From the NCBI GenBank assembly GCA_024278285.1, contig JAJRTM010000828.1, positions 1 to 5,622 on the forward strand: a stretch of 5,622 nt of DNA, given 5' to 3'. The notes below the pieces were generated by a model. It saw nothing but the letters and a program-made list of their open reading frames with translations. It made no database searches and was not told the DNA's origin. Of the stretch, positions 1 to 5,622 are shown one piece after another; the stretch's first letter is position 1, and every line of letters starts with the position of its first letter. The position numbers were made by a program, and so were the translations under genes. This DNA comes from Planctomycetota bacterium. Its GTDB lineage: Bacteria > Planctomycetota > Planctomycetia > Planctomycetales > Planctomycetaceae.

Positions 1-4
1 CCGG

Positions 5-131
5 GGCGGCGTAGCCGTAAGAGCCATTGGGGAAAGGGTAATTTGTCAACAAGGCGACAATGATTGGGAAAGCTCTCGCACAACTCTCTTGCTGACTCCG
101 TCTGCCCAGATTGGAAAAGCAATCTGGCCCC
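5..131 (+). repeat. Structured intergenic repeat, copy 1
   Basis: This segment matches positions 2626-2752 without gaps at a constant offset of 2621: 115 of 127 bases are identical, with differences at 24, 28, 40, 78, 79, 85, 97, 98, 103, 113, 114 and 128. It contains short inverted repeats: CGGC/GCCG (7-10 with 14-17), TTGTC/GACAA (43-47 with 56-60), an imperfect GCTGAC/GTCTGC pair (91-96 with 100-105, one T-T mismatch), and CCAGATT/AATCTGG (106-112 with 121-127). Compared with copy 2, the changes at 97, 103 and 128 each remove a base pair, so this copy looks more decayed. It begins 83 bases beyond the stop of the oxidoreductase gene (in the direction of transcription) and reaches the window edge, so its true outer boundary is uncertain. 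No transposase or coding sequence is associated with it. The repeat family is not one I can name. Confidence 0.9.
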
Positions 132-214
132 CTCCTTCGGTATCACAACATTCGCAACAATAGCAAATAATGGTTCGCCGAAACAGGCCTACACAGCAGA
201 CTCTATATGGCTGC
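132..214. other. Short 3' spacer without recognised features
   Basis: These 83 bases lie between the oxidoreductase stop and repeat copy 1. A weak 5-bp inverted repeat (AGCAG 195-199 with CTGCT 211-215) overlaps the stop codon but has no T-run on the transcribed side, so I do not call it an intrinsic terminator. I see no gene here. Confidence 0.5.
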
Positions 215-2404
215 TCATTTATTGCGAACGATTTTCGTCAGCACAAACTGGACGCCATCTACGACAACGTAACCGTTGGCGCCTGTGTTTGAGACGGTCA
301 CATGCCCGGACGTACCTTTGTTGAATTGGAAAACTCCCAGCGAACGTGGGATACGATTGACGAGAACTGGTTCTCGTTGATTGATCGTAACGACTTTGTC
401 TCCATCAGCACTGTGAATTGTCACTTTTGTCTTACTCGAACGATTTGCATGCCATGTGTAAAGTAAGCGGACTTCGTACTCTGCAGCGATTGGAATGTTC
501 GGCGTGAACGTCGCAGATTTATGACCTTGACCGGAGTTACCATCGTGCTGATACGACGTTCCGACGAGAGAGGGTTGTCCGCTGCTTGTTGTCCACTTCC
601 CGGTGAACATCCCGTCTTTGTCATCGAGTACAACTCCGGGAAGCTTCGCAGGATGATGGACTTTTCGAGTCTTGCGAGTTACTCCCGGCGGCGGCCAACT
701 GAGGACTTGTCCGTCCGCAATGAGTTGGCTTCTGAGTTGAGCGTAATTGACGTTTTGAATCGGAACATCGCCATCAATCGCCAGGCATGCTGCCGTTGCT
801 GCCGACTGGCTTGTAATCATGAAGACCGGTTCCATGCGGATACTTGCCAGCGCGGTATGGCTGGCAGAAAGAGCGAAAGTGACAAGCAGGTTGACGCATT
901 CAGCTTGCTTGGGAATGATGGCTCCGTAGCCTATTTGGTAAGGCCCAAAGCCGCCGCGTCCGCCTGCGATTTTTCCTTCGCGAGCGACGACACCATCTTT
1001 CACGATCCGCCGGATCTCATGAACATCGGTGCCATACGAGCCAAGCCCGATTGATTTCGGGGCGATCTTTTTTCCAAAGGTGTGATGTTCGGTCAGAACG
1101 AGGTCGCTGACCATTCGGCGACCTTCGCGGATGTAAAGTTGATGCGGCCAGCCACCGTTGTCCGTGAACTCATCCTTTGGCAAGCCGAACCGCAGTACAT
1201 CGTTGCGAACTTTTTCCGGCACTCGCAAATCCGTCGCGAGAAAATGCAATAGGCCGCGATGATAGTTTTCGATCTCCTGGGCGATCTCTACTCGACGCTC
1301 ATAAGTCGCTTCGGGCCACTCCCAGCTTGTTCCGGGTAGATTGCCTCCAAAGGTTGCAGTGTTGAAGTCCCACTTAGAATTTGGTAGCGGGTCACGCTTG
1401 CTGAACCAACGCAGATCCATGTCATCCCCATTAGCGAGACATGCTTCAATGAAACGAGCGACCAGTTCGTATTGTCGGGCGTTGTAGTCCGCTGGTGGCC
1501 TGATCGGGATCATGTTTTCCTGATTCGTTGTCAGGCAAAGACGGAAGCAATACGCCATTACTCCCTCGGCACTTTCCCCTTGCTTTCCCGGTTCTCCCTG
1601 ATTCACTAACGGGAGCAGTCCGCTCGATGGATCGCCCTTAATTATGTATGGATCAAGAGGGAAATCGCGATCCCAGACACCTTGTCCACCGGGCACGCGA
1701 CCGTTTGCTCGCGGTTGTTGATGACCGGTACGAGGGGTGTACTTTTTGGTGTAGTGAATACCGTTGTACTTTTCACCGTACTTGGCATTGCTTTCTCTCA
1801 TCAATGTGTAACTAACATCGGCAGCCGCCATCAGGTCGCCTTCATAGGTGGTGTCGATGAACATCTTAGCCTGAACAGTTCGCCCATCGTCGATGATCAA
1901 TTTGGTAATGCGAGCCTCGTCCTTCTTCACAGAACTCAGCCGTGCATTACGCAAAACAATCACACCCGCTTCGGCAGTCAGTTCATCAAAGATTCTCTCG
2001 GCAATGTGAGGTTCAATTGAGTACGCACCACCGGTCGCCGGTCCTCCTTTCCCCTGAAACGCCTGACTCCAGTTCAGCTTCTTTCCGTAAGTAGCGACAA
2101 GCCGCGTGAAGTATTCGCGTGTGATTCCACCGACAGTCCGAGGGTCACCGATATCGACTGCACTGAGGCCACCCGATGTCATGCCGCCAAGATGCCGACC
2201 CGGTACCACCAGAACGACTCGCTTCCCCATTCTCGCCGCTTGAATCGCCGCTGCAACTCCTCCAGAGGTGCCTCCGTAAATGCAAACGTCCGCATTAACG
2301 ACATCCGCCGCATTTGATTCAGTTTCCGCCAACGCAGTGAGCATCAGTGCGAAGAGCACCGCCACAAAATACGTTTGCTGACCTACGCGAATGTTATCTC
2401 TCAT
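215..2404 (-). CDS. Exported FAD-dependent oxidoreductase with Golvesin-like C-terminal domain
   Basis: This 729-residue protein most likely binds FAD and oxidises or reduces an unidentified substrate outside the cytoplasm. Residues 1-32 look like a Sec signal peptide: a short polar start with R2 and R6, a hydrophobic core at about 11-26, and small residues near ALA or NAA for cleavage. No twin-arginine motif is seen. The mature part opens with a dinucleotide-binding motif, Y43-GGTSGG, followed by a hydrophobic helix and KRVVLV (61-66). Other FAD_oxidored-family signatures are DTTYEGDL (174-181), REGRRM (416-421), GSYGTDVHEIRR (445-456) and RMEPVFM (513-519) followed by SQSAATAA. Residues from about 580 to 715 form a beta-rich module resembling the Golvesin/xanthan-lyase C-terminal domain, ending in GYVVVDGVQFV. 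The ATG is the most upstream possible start, because an in-frame TGA lies at 2417-2419 with no GTG, TTG or ATG between. No clear Shine-Dalgarno sequence precedes it. A 405-base gap from the permease suggests its own promoter. Family assignment is firm; substrate and exact role are unknown, and a link to polysaccharide metabolism is inference. Confidence 0.9.
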   Translation of the reverse strand: MRDNIRVGQQTYFVAVLFALMLTALAETESNAADVVNADVCIYGGTSGGVAAAIQAARMGKRVVLVVPGRHLGGMTSGGLSAVDIGDPRTVGGITREYFTRLVATYGKKLNWSQAFQGKGGPATGGAYSIEPHIAERIFDELTAEAGVIVLRNARLSSVKKDEARITKLIIDDGRTVQAKMFIDTTYEGDLMAAADVSYTLMRESNAKYGEKYNGIHYTKKYTPRTGHQQPRANGRVPGGQGVWDRDFPLDPYIIKGDPSSGLLPLVNQGEPGKQGESAEGVMAYCFRLCLTTNQENMIPIRPPADYNARQYELVARFIEACLANGDDMDLRWFSKRDPLPNSKWDFNTATFGGNLPGTSWEWPEATYERRVEIAQEIENYHRGLLHFLATDLRVPEKVRNDVLRFGLPKDEFTDNGGWPHQLYIREGRRMVSDLVLTEHHTFGKKIAPKSIGLGSYGTDVHEIRRIVKDGVVAREGKIAGGRGGFGPYQIGYGAIIPKQAECVNLLVTFALSASHTALASIRMEPVFMITSQSAATAACLAIDGDVPIQNVNYAQLRSQLIADGQVLSWPPPGVTRKTRKVHHPAKLPGVVLDDKDGMFTGKWTTSSGQPSLVGTSYQHDGNSGQGHKSATFTPNIPIAAEYEVRLLYTWHANRSSKTKVTIHSADGDKVVTINQREPVLVNRIPRSLGVFQFNKGTSGHVTVSNTGANGYVVVDGVQFVLTKIVRNK

Positions 2405-2484
2405 ATCAGTTATTTTTCAATGGTTTGTTTGCCTGCTTTGCTGTGTGTCCAAGTGAACGGTTCAACCGGGTAGCTCAGACAAAG

Positions 2485-2513
2485 AATATACGATCATGAA
2501 CTGGAAAAATAAA
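2485..2513 (-). promoter_or_regulatory. Weak candidate promoter, proximal
   Basis: On the minus strand a TATATT (2485-2490, five of six matches to TATAAT) follows TTTATT (2508-2513, three of six matches to TTGACA) with a 17-base spacer. Transcription from here would give a leader of about 75 bases before the oxidoreductase ATG. Such matches are expected by chance in AT-rich DNA, and the housekeeping promoter consensus of the host is not known. Confidence 0.18.
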
Positions 2514-2578
2514 GGAAACTAAACTACTACCCAGCTATTGGACTAGAAGTTCTATTCATTTGTCTAGAATTTTCAATC

Positions 2579-2607
2579 ATAATATTTAAGTTTGAAGCGG
2601 AATTAAA
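2579..2607 (-). promoter_or_regulatory. Weak candidate promoter, distal
   Basis: On the minus strand a TATTAT (2579-2584, five of six matches to TATAAT) follows TTTAAT (2602-2607, three of six matches to TTGACA) with a 17-base spacer. It would start transcription roughly 170 bases upstream of the oxidoreductase ATG and would place the CTAGAA pair just downstream of the start site. The support is no better than for the proximal candidate. Confidence 0.18.
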
Positions 2608-2625
2608 CAATCTTTGACAACGCGA

Positions 2626-2752
2626 GGCGGCGTAGCCGTAAGAGGCATGGGGGAAAGGGTGATTTGTCAACAAGGCGACAATGATTGGGAAAGCTCTCAT
2701 ACAACCCTCTTGCTGACGTCGTCAGCCCAGATTTCAAAAGCAATCTGGGCCC
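2626..2752 (+). repeat. Structured intergenic repeat, copy 2
   Basis: This is the second copy of the 127-bp repeat, in the same orientation as copy 1 and 90.6% identical to it. Its inverted repeats are all perfect: CGGC/GCCG (2628-2631 with 2635-2638), TTGTC/GACAA (2664-2668 with 2677-2681), GCTGACG/CGTCAGC (2712-2718 with 2720-2726) and GCCCAGATT/AATCTGGGC (2725-2733 with 2742-2750). The sequence CGCGAG occurs at both ends (2621-2626 and 2752-2757), which could be a target-site duplication or chance. The copy lies 57 bases beyond the permease stop codon. It encodes no protein. Whether it acts as RNA, as a DNA-protein binding site or as a non-autonomous mobile element cannot be told from two copies. 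Confidence 0.9.
2712..2750. other. Two overlapping hairpins at the end of repeat copy 2
   Basis: A 15-base palindrome with a single central base (GCTGACG-T-CGTCAGC, 2712-2726) is followed by a 9-bp stem with an 8-base loop (GCCCAGATT 2725-2733, AATCTGGGC 2742-2750). They share bases 2725-2726, so in RNA the full-length stems cannot form together. They are positioned about 60-100 bases after the permease stop, where a transcript end would be expected. However, no T-run follows on the minus strand, so a classical intrinsic terminator is not supported. Stabilising the mRNA 3' end or binding a protein as a DNA palindrome are alternatives. Confidence 0.4.
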
Positions 2753-2809
2753 GCGAGTGACGCTAACTGTACAGCGTACTCTACGGCGATACTTTCTGAA
2801 ACAATATTC

Positions 2810-4576
2810 TTAAAATGGCCAGATGATGGGGATTAGTGCCATGCTGATGGCCCAGAGGAGCAGGCTTAGTGGGCCGCCTACTCTTAGAAAGTCGCTGGCT
2901 CGATAGCCGCCGGGGCCGTAGACCATCAGGTTTGTCTGGAAGCCGTGCGGTGATGCGAACGAGGCGGCTGCGGCGACCATCACGGTGATTGCAAAAGGCG
3001 TTGCAGAGACATTCAGGTTGGTTGCTGCGGTGATTGCAATCGGGAAGATCAGCATTCCGGCTGCTTTGGCGGTGATTAAGTTTGTCATGACCATCGTGAT
3101 GCCATAAACCACACTCAGCACGACCAGTGGGTTATTCCCGGCAGCGTTAATGACAGAAGTCGCCAGCAGGTTCGCGGTGCCGCTTTGCTCCATCGCTGCA
3201 CCGAGACCAATCCCCGCGGCAATGGTGACCAGAATCGACCAATCAATGGAACGGCGTGCTTCGCTGGCTCGTACACAGCGGGAAAGAATCATTAGTGCGG
3301 CTGCAAACAGAGAGGCCTTCATCATGCCAAACCCGAGAACGGTCGCAGTAATCACCATCACGCCGAGAATTACTTGAGCCATCCAGGCTTGTTCGTGACG
3401 CAAAGGGGTTGAATCTTCCACTCGGCTGACAAGAAAAAAATCGCGGCTGTTACGGTGTAAATCGGCAAACGATGGATGCGCTTCGAGCAGTAATGTATCG
3501 CCTGGCAGCAAAACGATATCACCAATTTTCCCACGGATGCGATGCCCGTTTCGTGAAACTGCAATCACGACAGCGTTGTATCGCGTTCGGAAATTCATAT
3601 CGCGGATTGTCTGATTCACCACCGGGCAGGTGTTCGAGACGACCGCTTCAATCAGGCAACGATGCGAGCGTTCGGAATCGAGCTTGAAGACCTGCGTGGT
3701 GGCTGGTTTCAGACCAGCGACTTTGCGCAGATCTTTAATTGATTCGACAACGCCAACAAAAATCAGGCGGTCGTTTTCGAGAATGTGGCGATCTGGAGAA
3801 ATGACGGGAAGCAATTCACCCTCACGTTCGATTTCCATCAAATAGAGTCCGGGGAGTGCTCGCATCCCGGCTGCTTCAATCGATTTCCCCACCAACGGGC
3901 TACCCGGTTCGACCATCATTTCGATTGTATATTCGCGTGGATCATCAAACTGTGTCTCTGCAGAAACACGATCCGGCAGCAGCCAGCGCCCTGCAATCAA
4001 TAAGTAAATGAGTCCTGCAATCGCGAGAGGAACGCCGATGTATGCGATTTCAAACAGGCCAATCGGTTCAAAGCCAGCCTCTGCAAACCACTGATTCAAA
4101 ATAAGCGTTGTGCTTGTGCCGAAGATCGTACACATTCCCCCCAAAATGGTGGCAAAGCTGAGGGGAAGCAGAAATTTCGAGACCGAGATGCCACACTTTT
4201 TTGACCAGTCATTGACCACAGGCAATAGCATCGCAACGACTGGCGTATTATTGATAAAAGCAGACATAATGGCAGAAGGAACGATCAGTCGGATTTGCCC
4301 TGCGAAGATCGATTTTGGTTGACCGAGCAAAGACTGAGCCAGTTGATTGATCGCGCCGGTCTGATTCAAACCTTCTGCAACAATAAACAGCATAGCAACC
4401 GTAAACAGACCAGAATTTGAAAACCCGTGTAGCGCCCCTTCGGTATCAACGACTCCTGCAAGCAGCAAAAAAGCGAGGGCACCCAACAGGACGATATCTG
4501 GCCCGACCCGCGAACGAACCAGCGTAATGATTGCCGCTGAGACAACCGCCAACGTGAACACGATTTGCCAATCCAT
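2810..4576 (-). CDS. SLC13/DASS-family anion permease with two RCK_C domains
   Basis: This 588-residue inner-membrane protein is a secondary transporter of the SLC13 (divalent anion:Na+ symporter) family. An N-terminal membrane half (about 1-195) carries the conserved turn NNTPVV (109-114) and GTSTT (153-157). A soluble middle (about 203-375) consists of two consecutive TrkA_C/RCK_C-type domains, at about 205-288 and 296-374. A C-terminal membrane half (about 390-588) carries TNLITAKAA (488-496) and SPHGFQTNLMVYGPGGY (532-548), the latter being strongly characteristic of this subfamily. The two membrane halves are related pseudo-repeats, as is usual for the family, and the length is normal. 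Relatives with RCK_C domains include sulfate transporters such as SLT-type proteins of algae and cyanobacteria; others move dicarboxylates or remain uncharacterised. The ATG is supported by AGGAG ten bases upstream. The upstream PAP phosphatase gene, 20 bases away, makes sulfate the favoured substrate, but this is an inference. The RCK_C domains may sense a ligand; nothing in the sequence identifies it. Confidence 0.92.
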   Translation of the reverse strand: MDWQIVFTLAVVSAAIITLVRSRVGPDIVLLGALAFLLLAGVVDTEGALHGFSNSGLFTVAMLFIVAEGLNQTGAINQLAQSLLGQPKSIFAGQIRLIVPSAIMSAFINNTPVVAMLLPVVNDWSKKCGISVSKFLLPLSFATILGGMCTIFGTSTTLILNQWFAEAGFEPIGLFEIAYIGVPLAIAGLIYLLIAGRWLLPDRVSAETQFDDPREYTIEMMVEPGSPLVGKSIEAAGMRALPGLYLMEIEREGELLPVISPDRHILENDRLIFVGVVESIKDLRKVAGLKPATTQVFKLDSERSHRCLIEAVVSNTCPVVNQTIRDMNFRTRYNAVVIAVSRNGHRIRGKIGDIVLLPGDTLLLEAHPSFADLHRNSRDFFLVSRVEDSTPLRHEQAWMAQVILGVMVITATVLGFGMMKASLFAAALMILSRCVRASEARRSIDWSILVTIAAGIGLGAAMEQSGTANLLATSVINAAGNNPLVVLSVVYGITMVMTNLITAKAAGMLIFPIAITAATNLNVSATPFAITVMVAAAASFASPHGFQTNLMVYGPGGYRASDFLRVGGPLSLLLWAISMALIPIIWPF

Positions 4577-4586
4577 CCGTCACAAA

Positions 4587-4591
4587 CTCCT
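4587..4591 (-). promoter_or_regulatory. Shine-Dalgarno site of the permease
   Basis: AGGAG on the minus strand lies ten bases before the permease ATG and six bases downstream of the nucleotidase stop codon TAA (4597-4599). This fixes the permease start and suggests that ribosomes finishing the nucleotidase could reinitiate on the permease. Confidence 0.7.
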
Positions 4592-4596
4592 ACTGC

Positions 4597-5598
4597 TTAT
4601 TCCACACCAACTTCACGCAGCGCATCGAGTACTTGTTGATGCACGTTGCCGTTGGTGACGATGACACCACGATTTCCAGATAGTTCGCTGCCCCGTGTGA
4701 AGTCGAGTGGCTTGCCGTTGATGTCACTTACGGTTCCGCCAGCTTCTTCAGTAACAAGCAGACCTCCTGCATGGTCCCAGATTTTTTCCTGATAGCCGGG
4801 GCGTGTTGGCAATCGCATATAAATATCTGCTTCCCCACGCGCGACAACACAATACTTAGCTTGACTATCAAGCCGCACTGGCTCTTCGGTAATGCCCAGG
4901 ATTTTTGCCGCTTGAGCAGAGTGACCATGTGAACTGTGTCCCGATTCAACCGATTCGCAAAAACGCATCTTGCTCGGATCACTCTGCGATGAAACAGTAA
5001 CCGATGTCGGATTCTCCAGCGACCAGATAGATCGCGATTCTGTTCCGCAGCCGCGAATGGCAGTAAAAAGCAACCCTCTTTCCTGCTCATTAGAATCAGC
5101 TTCAACAACCGAATTCGGAAGGTTCGGACAGCCGACCGCAGCGACTGCCACTTTTCCATCAACAATAAGGGCAAGCGAAATCGCGTACTGTCCTTTTCGC
5201 AAAAACCCTTTGGTGCCGTCAATCGGGTCGAGTGTCCAGAAACGATTTGAATATTCCTGGGTGTTACAGCGATCAATCCAACTCAGAATTTCATCCTGCG
5301 TTGTTTCAATTTTGATCGCTTTGAATTCGTCGTGAATGGCATCGCGGAAAGGCTGCTGCTGTGGTTCGCGAAGCTCGGCAGCATCTTCTTCCCCGATAAT
5401 CGGATCGTTCGGAAACGCTTCCAACAAAGCACGGCTGATCAATGCCTGCGCACCAAAATCTGCTTTGGTGACCGGACTGCGGTCTTTTTTTTCCAGCACA
5501 TCGGGTCTAATTTTCTTTTGGACCGCATCACACAAAACCGCCGCCTGCCCAACCGCCCGTATCGCGACTTCCATCTCGCGAGAATAATCTGCACTCAT
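4597..5598 (-). CDS. 3'(2'),5'-bisphosphate nucleotidase, HAL2 type
   Basis: This 333-residue cytoplasmic enzyme of the inositol monophosphatase superfamily most likely hydrolyses 3'-phosphoadenosine 5'-phosphate (PAP) to AMP and phosphate, and possibly PAPS to APS. It would thus clear the inhibitory by-product of PAPS-dependent sulfur metabolism. The metal-binding residues of the family are present: SPVTKAD (41-47), GEED (69-72), DPIDGTKGF (124-132) and WDHAGG (274-279, with D275). DPIDGTKGF, the GCPNLP block (156-161) and the KIWDHAGG region closely resemble yeast Hal2 and plant SAL1. The roughly 50-residue insert between GEED and DPIDGTKGF is also Hal2-like and longer than in short CysQ proteins. 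Members are typically Mg2+-dependent and inhibited by Li+ and Na+. AGGAAAG ten bases before the ATG supports the start. Only 24 bases upstream are visible, so the promoter is outside the window. It is the first visible gene of a probable operon with the permease. Activity on inositol phosphates is the main alternative but is less likely given the motifs. Confidence 0.92.
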   Translation of the reverse strand: MSADYSREMEVAIRAVGQAAVLCDAVQKKIRPDVLEKKDRSPVTKADFGAQALISRALLEAFPNDPIIGEEDAAELREPQQQPFRDAIHDEFKAIKIETTQDEILSWIDRCNTQEYSNRFWTLDPIDGTKGFLRKGQYAISLALIVDGKVAVAAVGCPNLPNSVVEADSNEQERGLLFTAIRGCGTESRSIWSLENPTSVTVSSQSDPSKMRFCESVESGHSSHGHSAQAAKILGITEEPVRLDSQAKYCVVARGEADIYMRLPTRPGYQEKIWDHAGGLLVTEEAGGTVSDINGKPLDFTRGSELSGNRGVIVTNGNVHQQVLDALREVGVE

Positions 5599-5608
5599 TG
5601 CTTGAATT

Positions 5609-5615
5609 CTTTCCT
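5609..5615 (-). promoter_or_regulatory. Shine-Dalgarno site of the nucleotidase
   Basis: AGGAAAG on the minus strand sits ten bases upstream of the nucleotidase ATG, the same spacing as for the permease. It supports the chosen start, in contrast to the oxidoreductase gene, which has no such site. Confidence 0.6.
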
Positions 5616-5622
5616 GGTAACG

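Larger units (their letters stand above)
2405..2625. other. AT-rich upstream region of the oxidoreductase gene
   Basis: This stretch contains no credible gene. It is noticeably AT-rich, especially at 2505-2615, and lies directly upstream of the oxidoreductase start, so it is the likely promoter and 5' leader region. It holds two weak sigma70-like promoter candidates on the minus strand and a pair of CTAGAA sequences (2543-2548 and 2564-2569) whose spacing is 21 bp. The first of these overlaps a near-palindrome, TAGAA-G-TTCTA at 2544-2554. No riboswitch or attenuator fold was recognised. Confidence 0.5.

Noticed and set aside
106..127. Hairpin CCAGATT/AATCTGG as an intrinsic terminator for the oxidoreductase gene
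   Set aside because: No T-run follows the stem on the minus strand, and the hairpin belongs to the repeat rather than to a gene-specific terminator.
64..324. Plus-strand open frame of 86 codons starting in repeat copy 1
   Set aside because: It starts inside the repeat and runs into the 3' end of the oxidoreductase gene on the other strand. Its composition is not protein-like, and no ribosome-binding site is seen.
521..1054. Plus-strand open frame of 177 codons
   Set aside because: It lies entirely antisense to the well-supported oxidoreductase gene, and its product is rich in Arg, Cys and Ser with no recognisable domain. This is the usual look of a shadow frame.
2614..2619. Perfect TTGACA on the plus strand just before repeat copy 2
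   Set aside because: There is no -10-like sequence at the required distance, which falls in the GC-rich start of the repeat, and no plus-strand gene follows.
2760..2777. Inverted repeat ACGCT/AGCGT with a CTGTACAG palindrome after the permease
   Set aside because: The stem is only 5 bp with an 8-base loop and no T-run. It is absent from the copy 1 context, so it is too weak to call.
4728..5276. Minus-strand open frame of 182 codons inside the nucleotidase gene
   Set aside because: It is a different frame of the same strand within a gene whose catalytic motifs are all intact in the annotated frame. The alternative product resembles no known family.

Overview
The window carries three complete protein genes, all on the minus strand, plus two copies of a structured intergenic repeat. 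Read in the direction of transcription (right to left), the genes are: a HAL2-type 3'(2'),5'-bisphosphate nucleotidase (4597-5598); an SLC13/DASS-family anion permease with two RCK_C (TrkA_C) domains (2810-4576); and an exported FAD-dependent oxidoreductase with a Golvesin/xanthan-lyase-like C-terminal module (215-2404). There are no tRNA or rRNA genes, no CRISPR array, and no transposase or other recognisable mobile-element gene. The host cannot be fixed from the sequence. The large exported FAD_oxidored/Golvesin protein, the HAL2-like phosphatase and the moderate GC with AT-rich spacers are all compatible with a planctomycete, but that is an inference of modest confidence.

Layout. The nucleotidase and permease are separated by 20 bases, and the permease Shine-Dalgarno sequence sits in that gap, so they look like a two-gene operon (nucleotidase first) whose promoter lies beyond the right edge. 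A 405-base spacer follows the permease (2405-2809). Its permease-proximal half holds repeat copy 2, and its other half is AT-rich and probably holds the promoter of the oxidoreductase gene. That gene ends at 215, and the last 214 bases of the window hold repeat copy 1 and no gene.

How the genes may work together. PAP (3'-phosphoadenosine 5'-phosphate) phosphatases of the HAL2/CysQ group remove the by-product of PAPS-dependent reactions, and SLC13 proteins with RCK_C domains include sulfate transporters. The simplest reading of the operon is therefore sulfate import coupled to PAP/PAPS turnover. The substrate of the permease is not proven by the sequence. The oxidoreductase appears to be an independent transcription unit with an exported, probably carbohydrate-related role.

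The most unusual signal is the 127-bp direct repeat (5-131 and 2626-2752, 115 of 127 positions identical, no gaps). It contains several short perfect inverted repeats, and each copy lies just 3' of a minus-strand gene. Copy 2 is additionally bracketed by a 6-bp direct repeat resembling a target-site duplication. No undescribed multi-gene system is evident.
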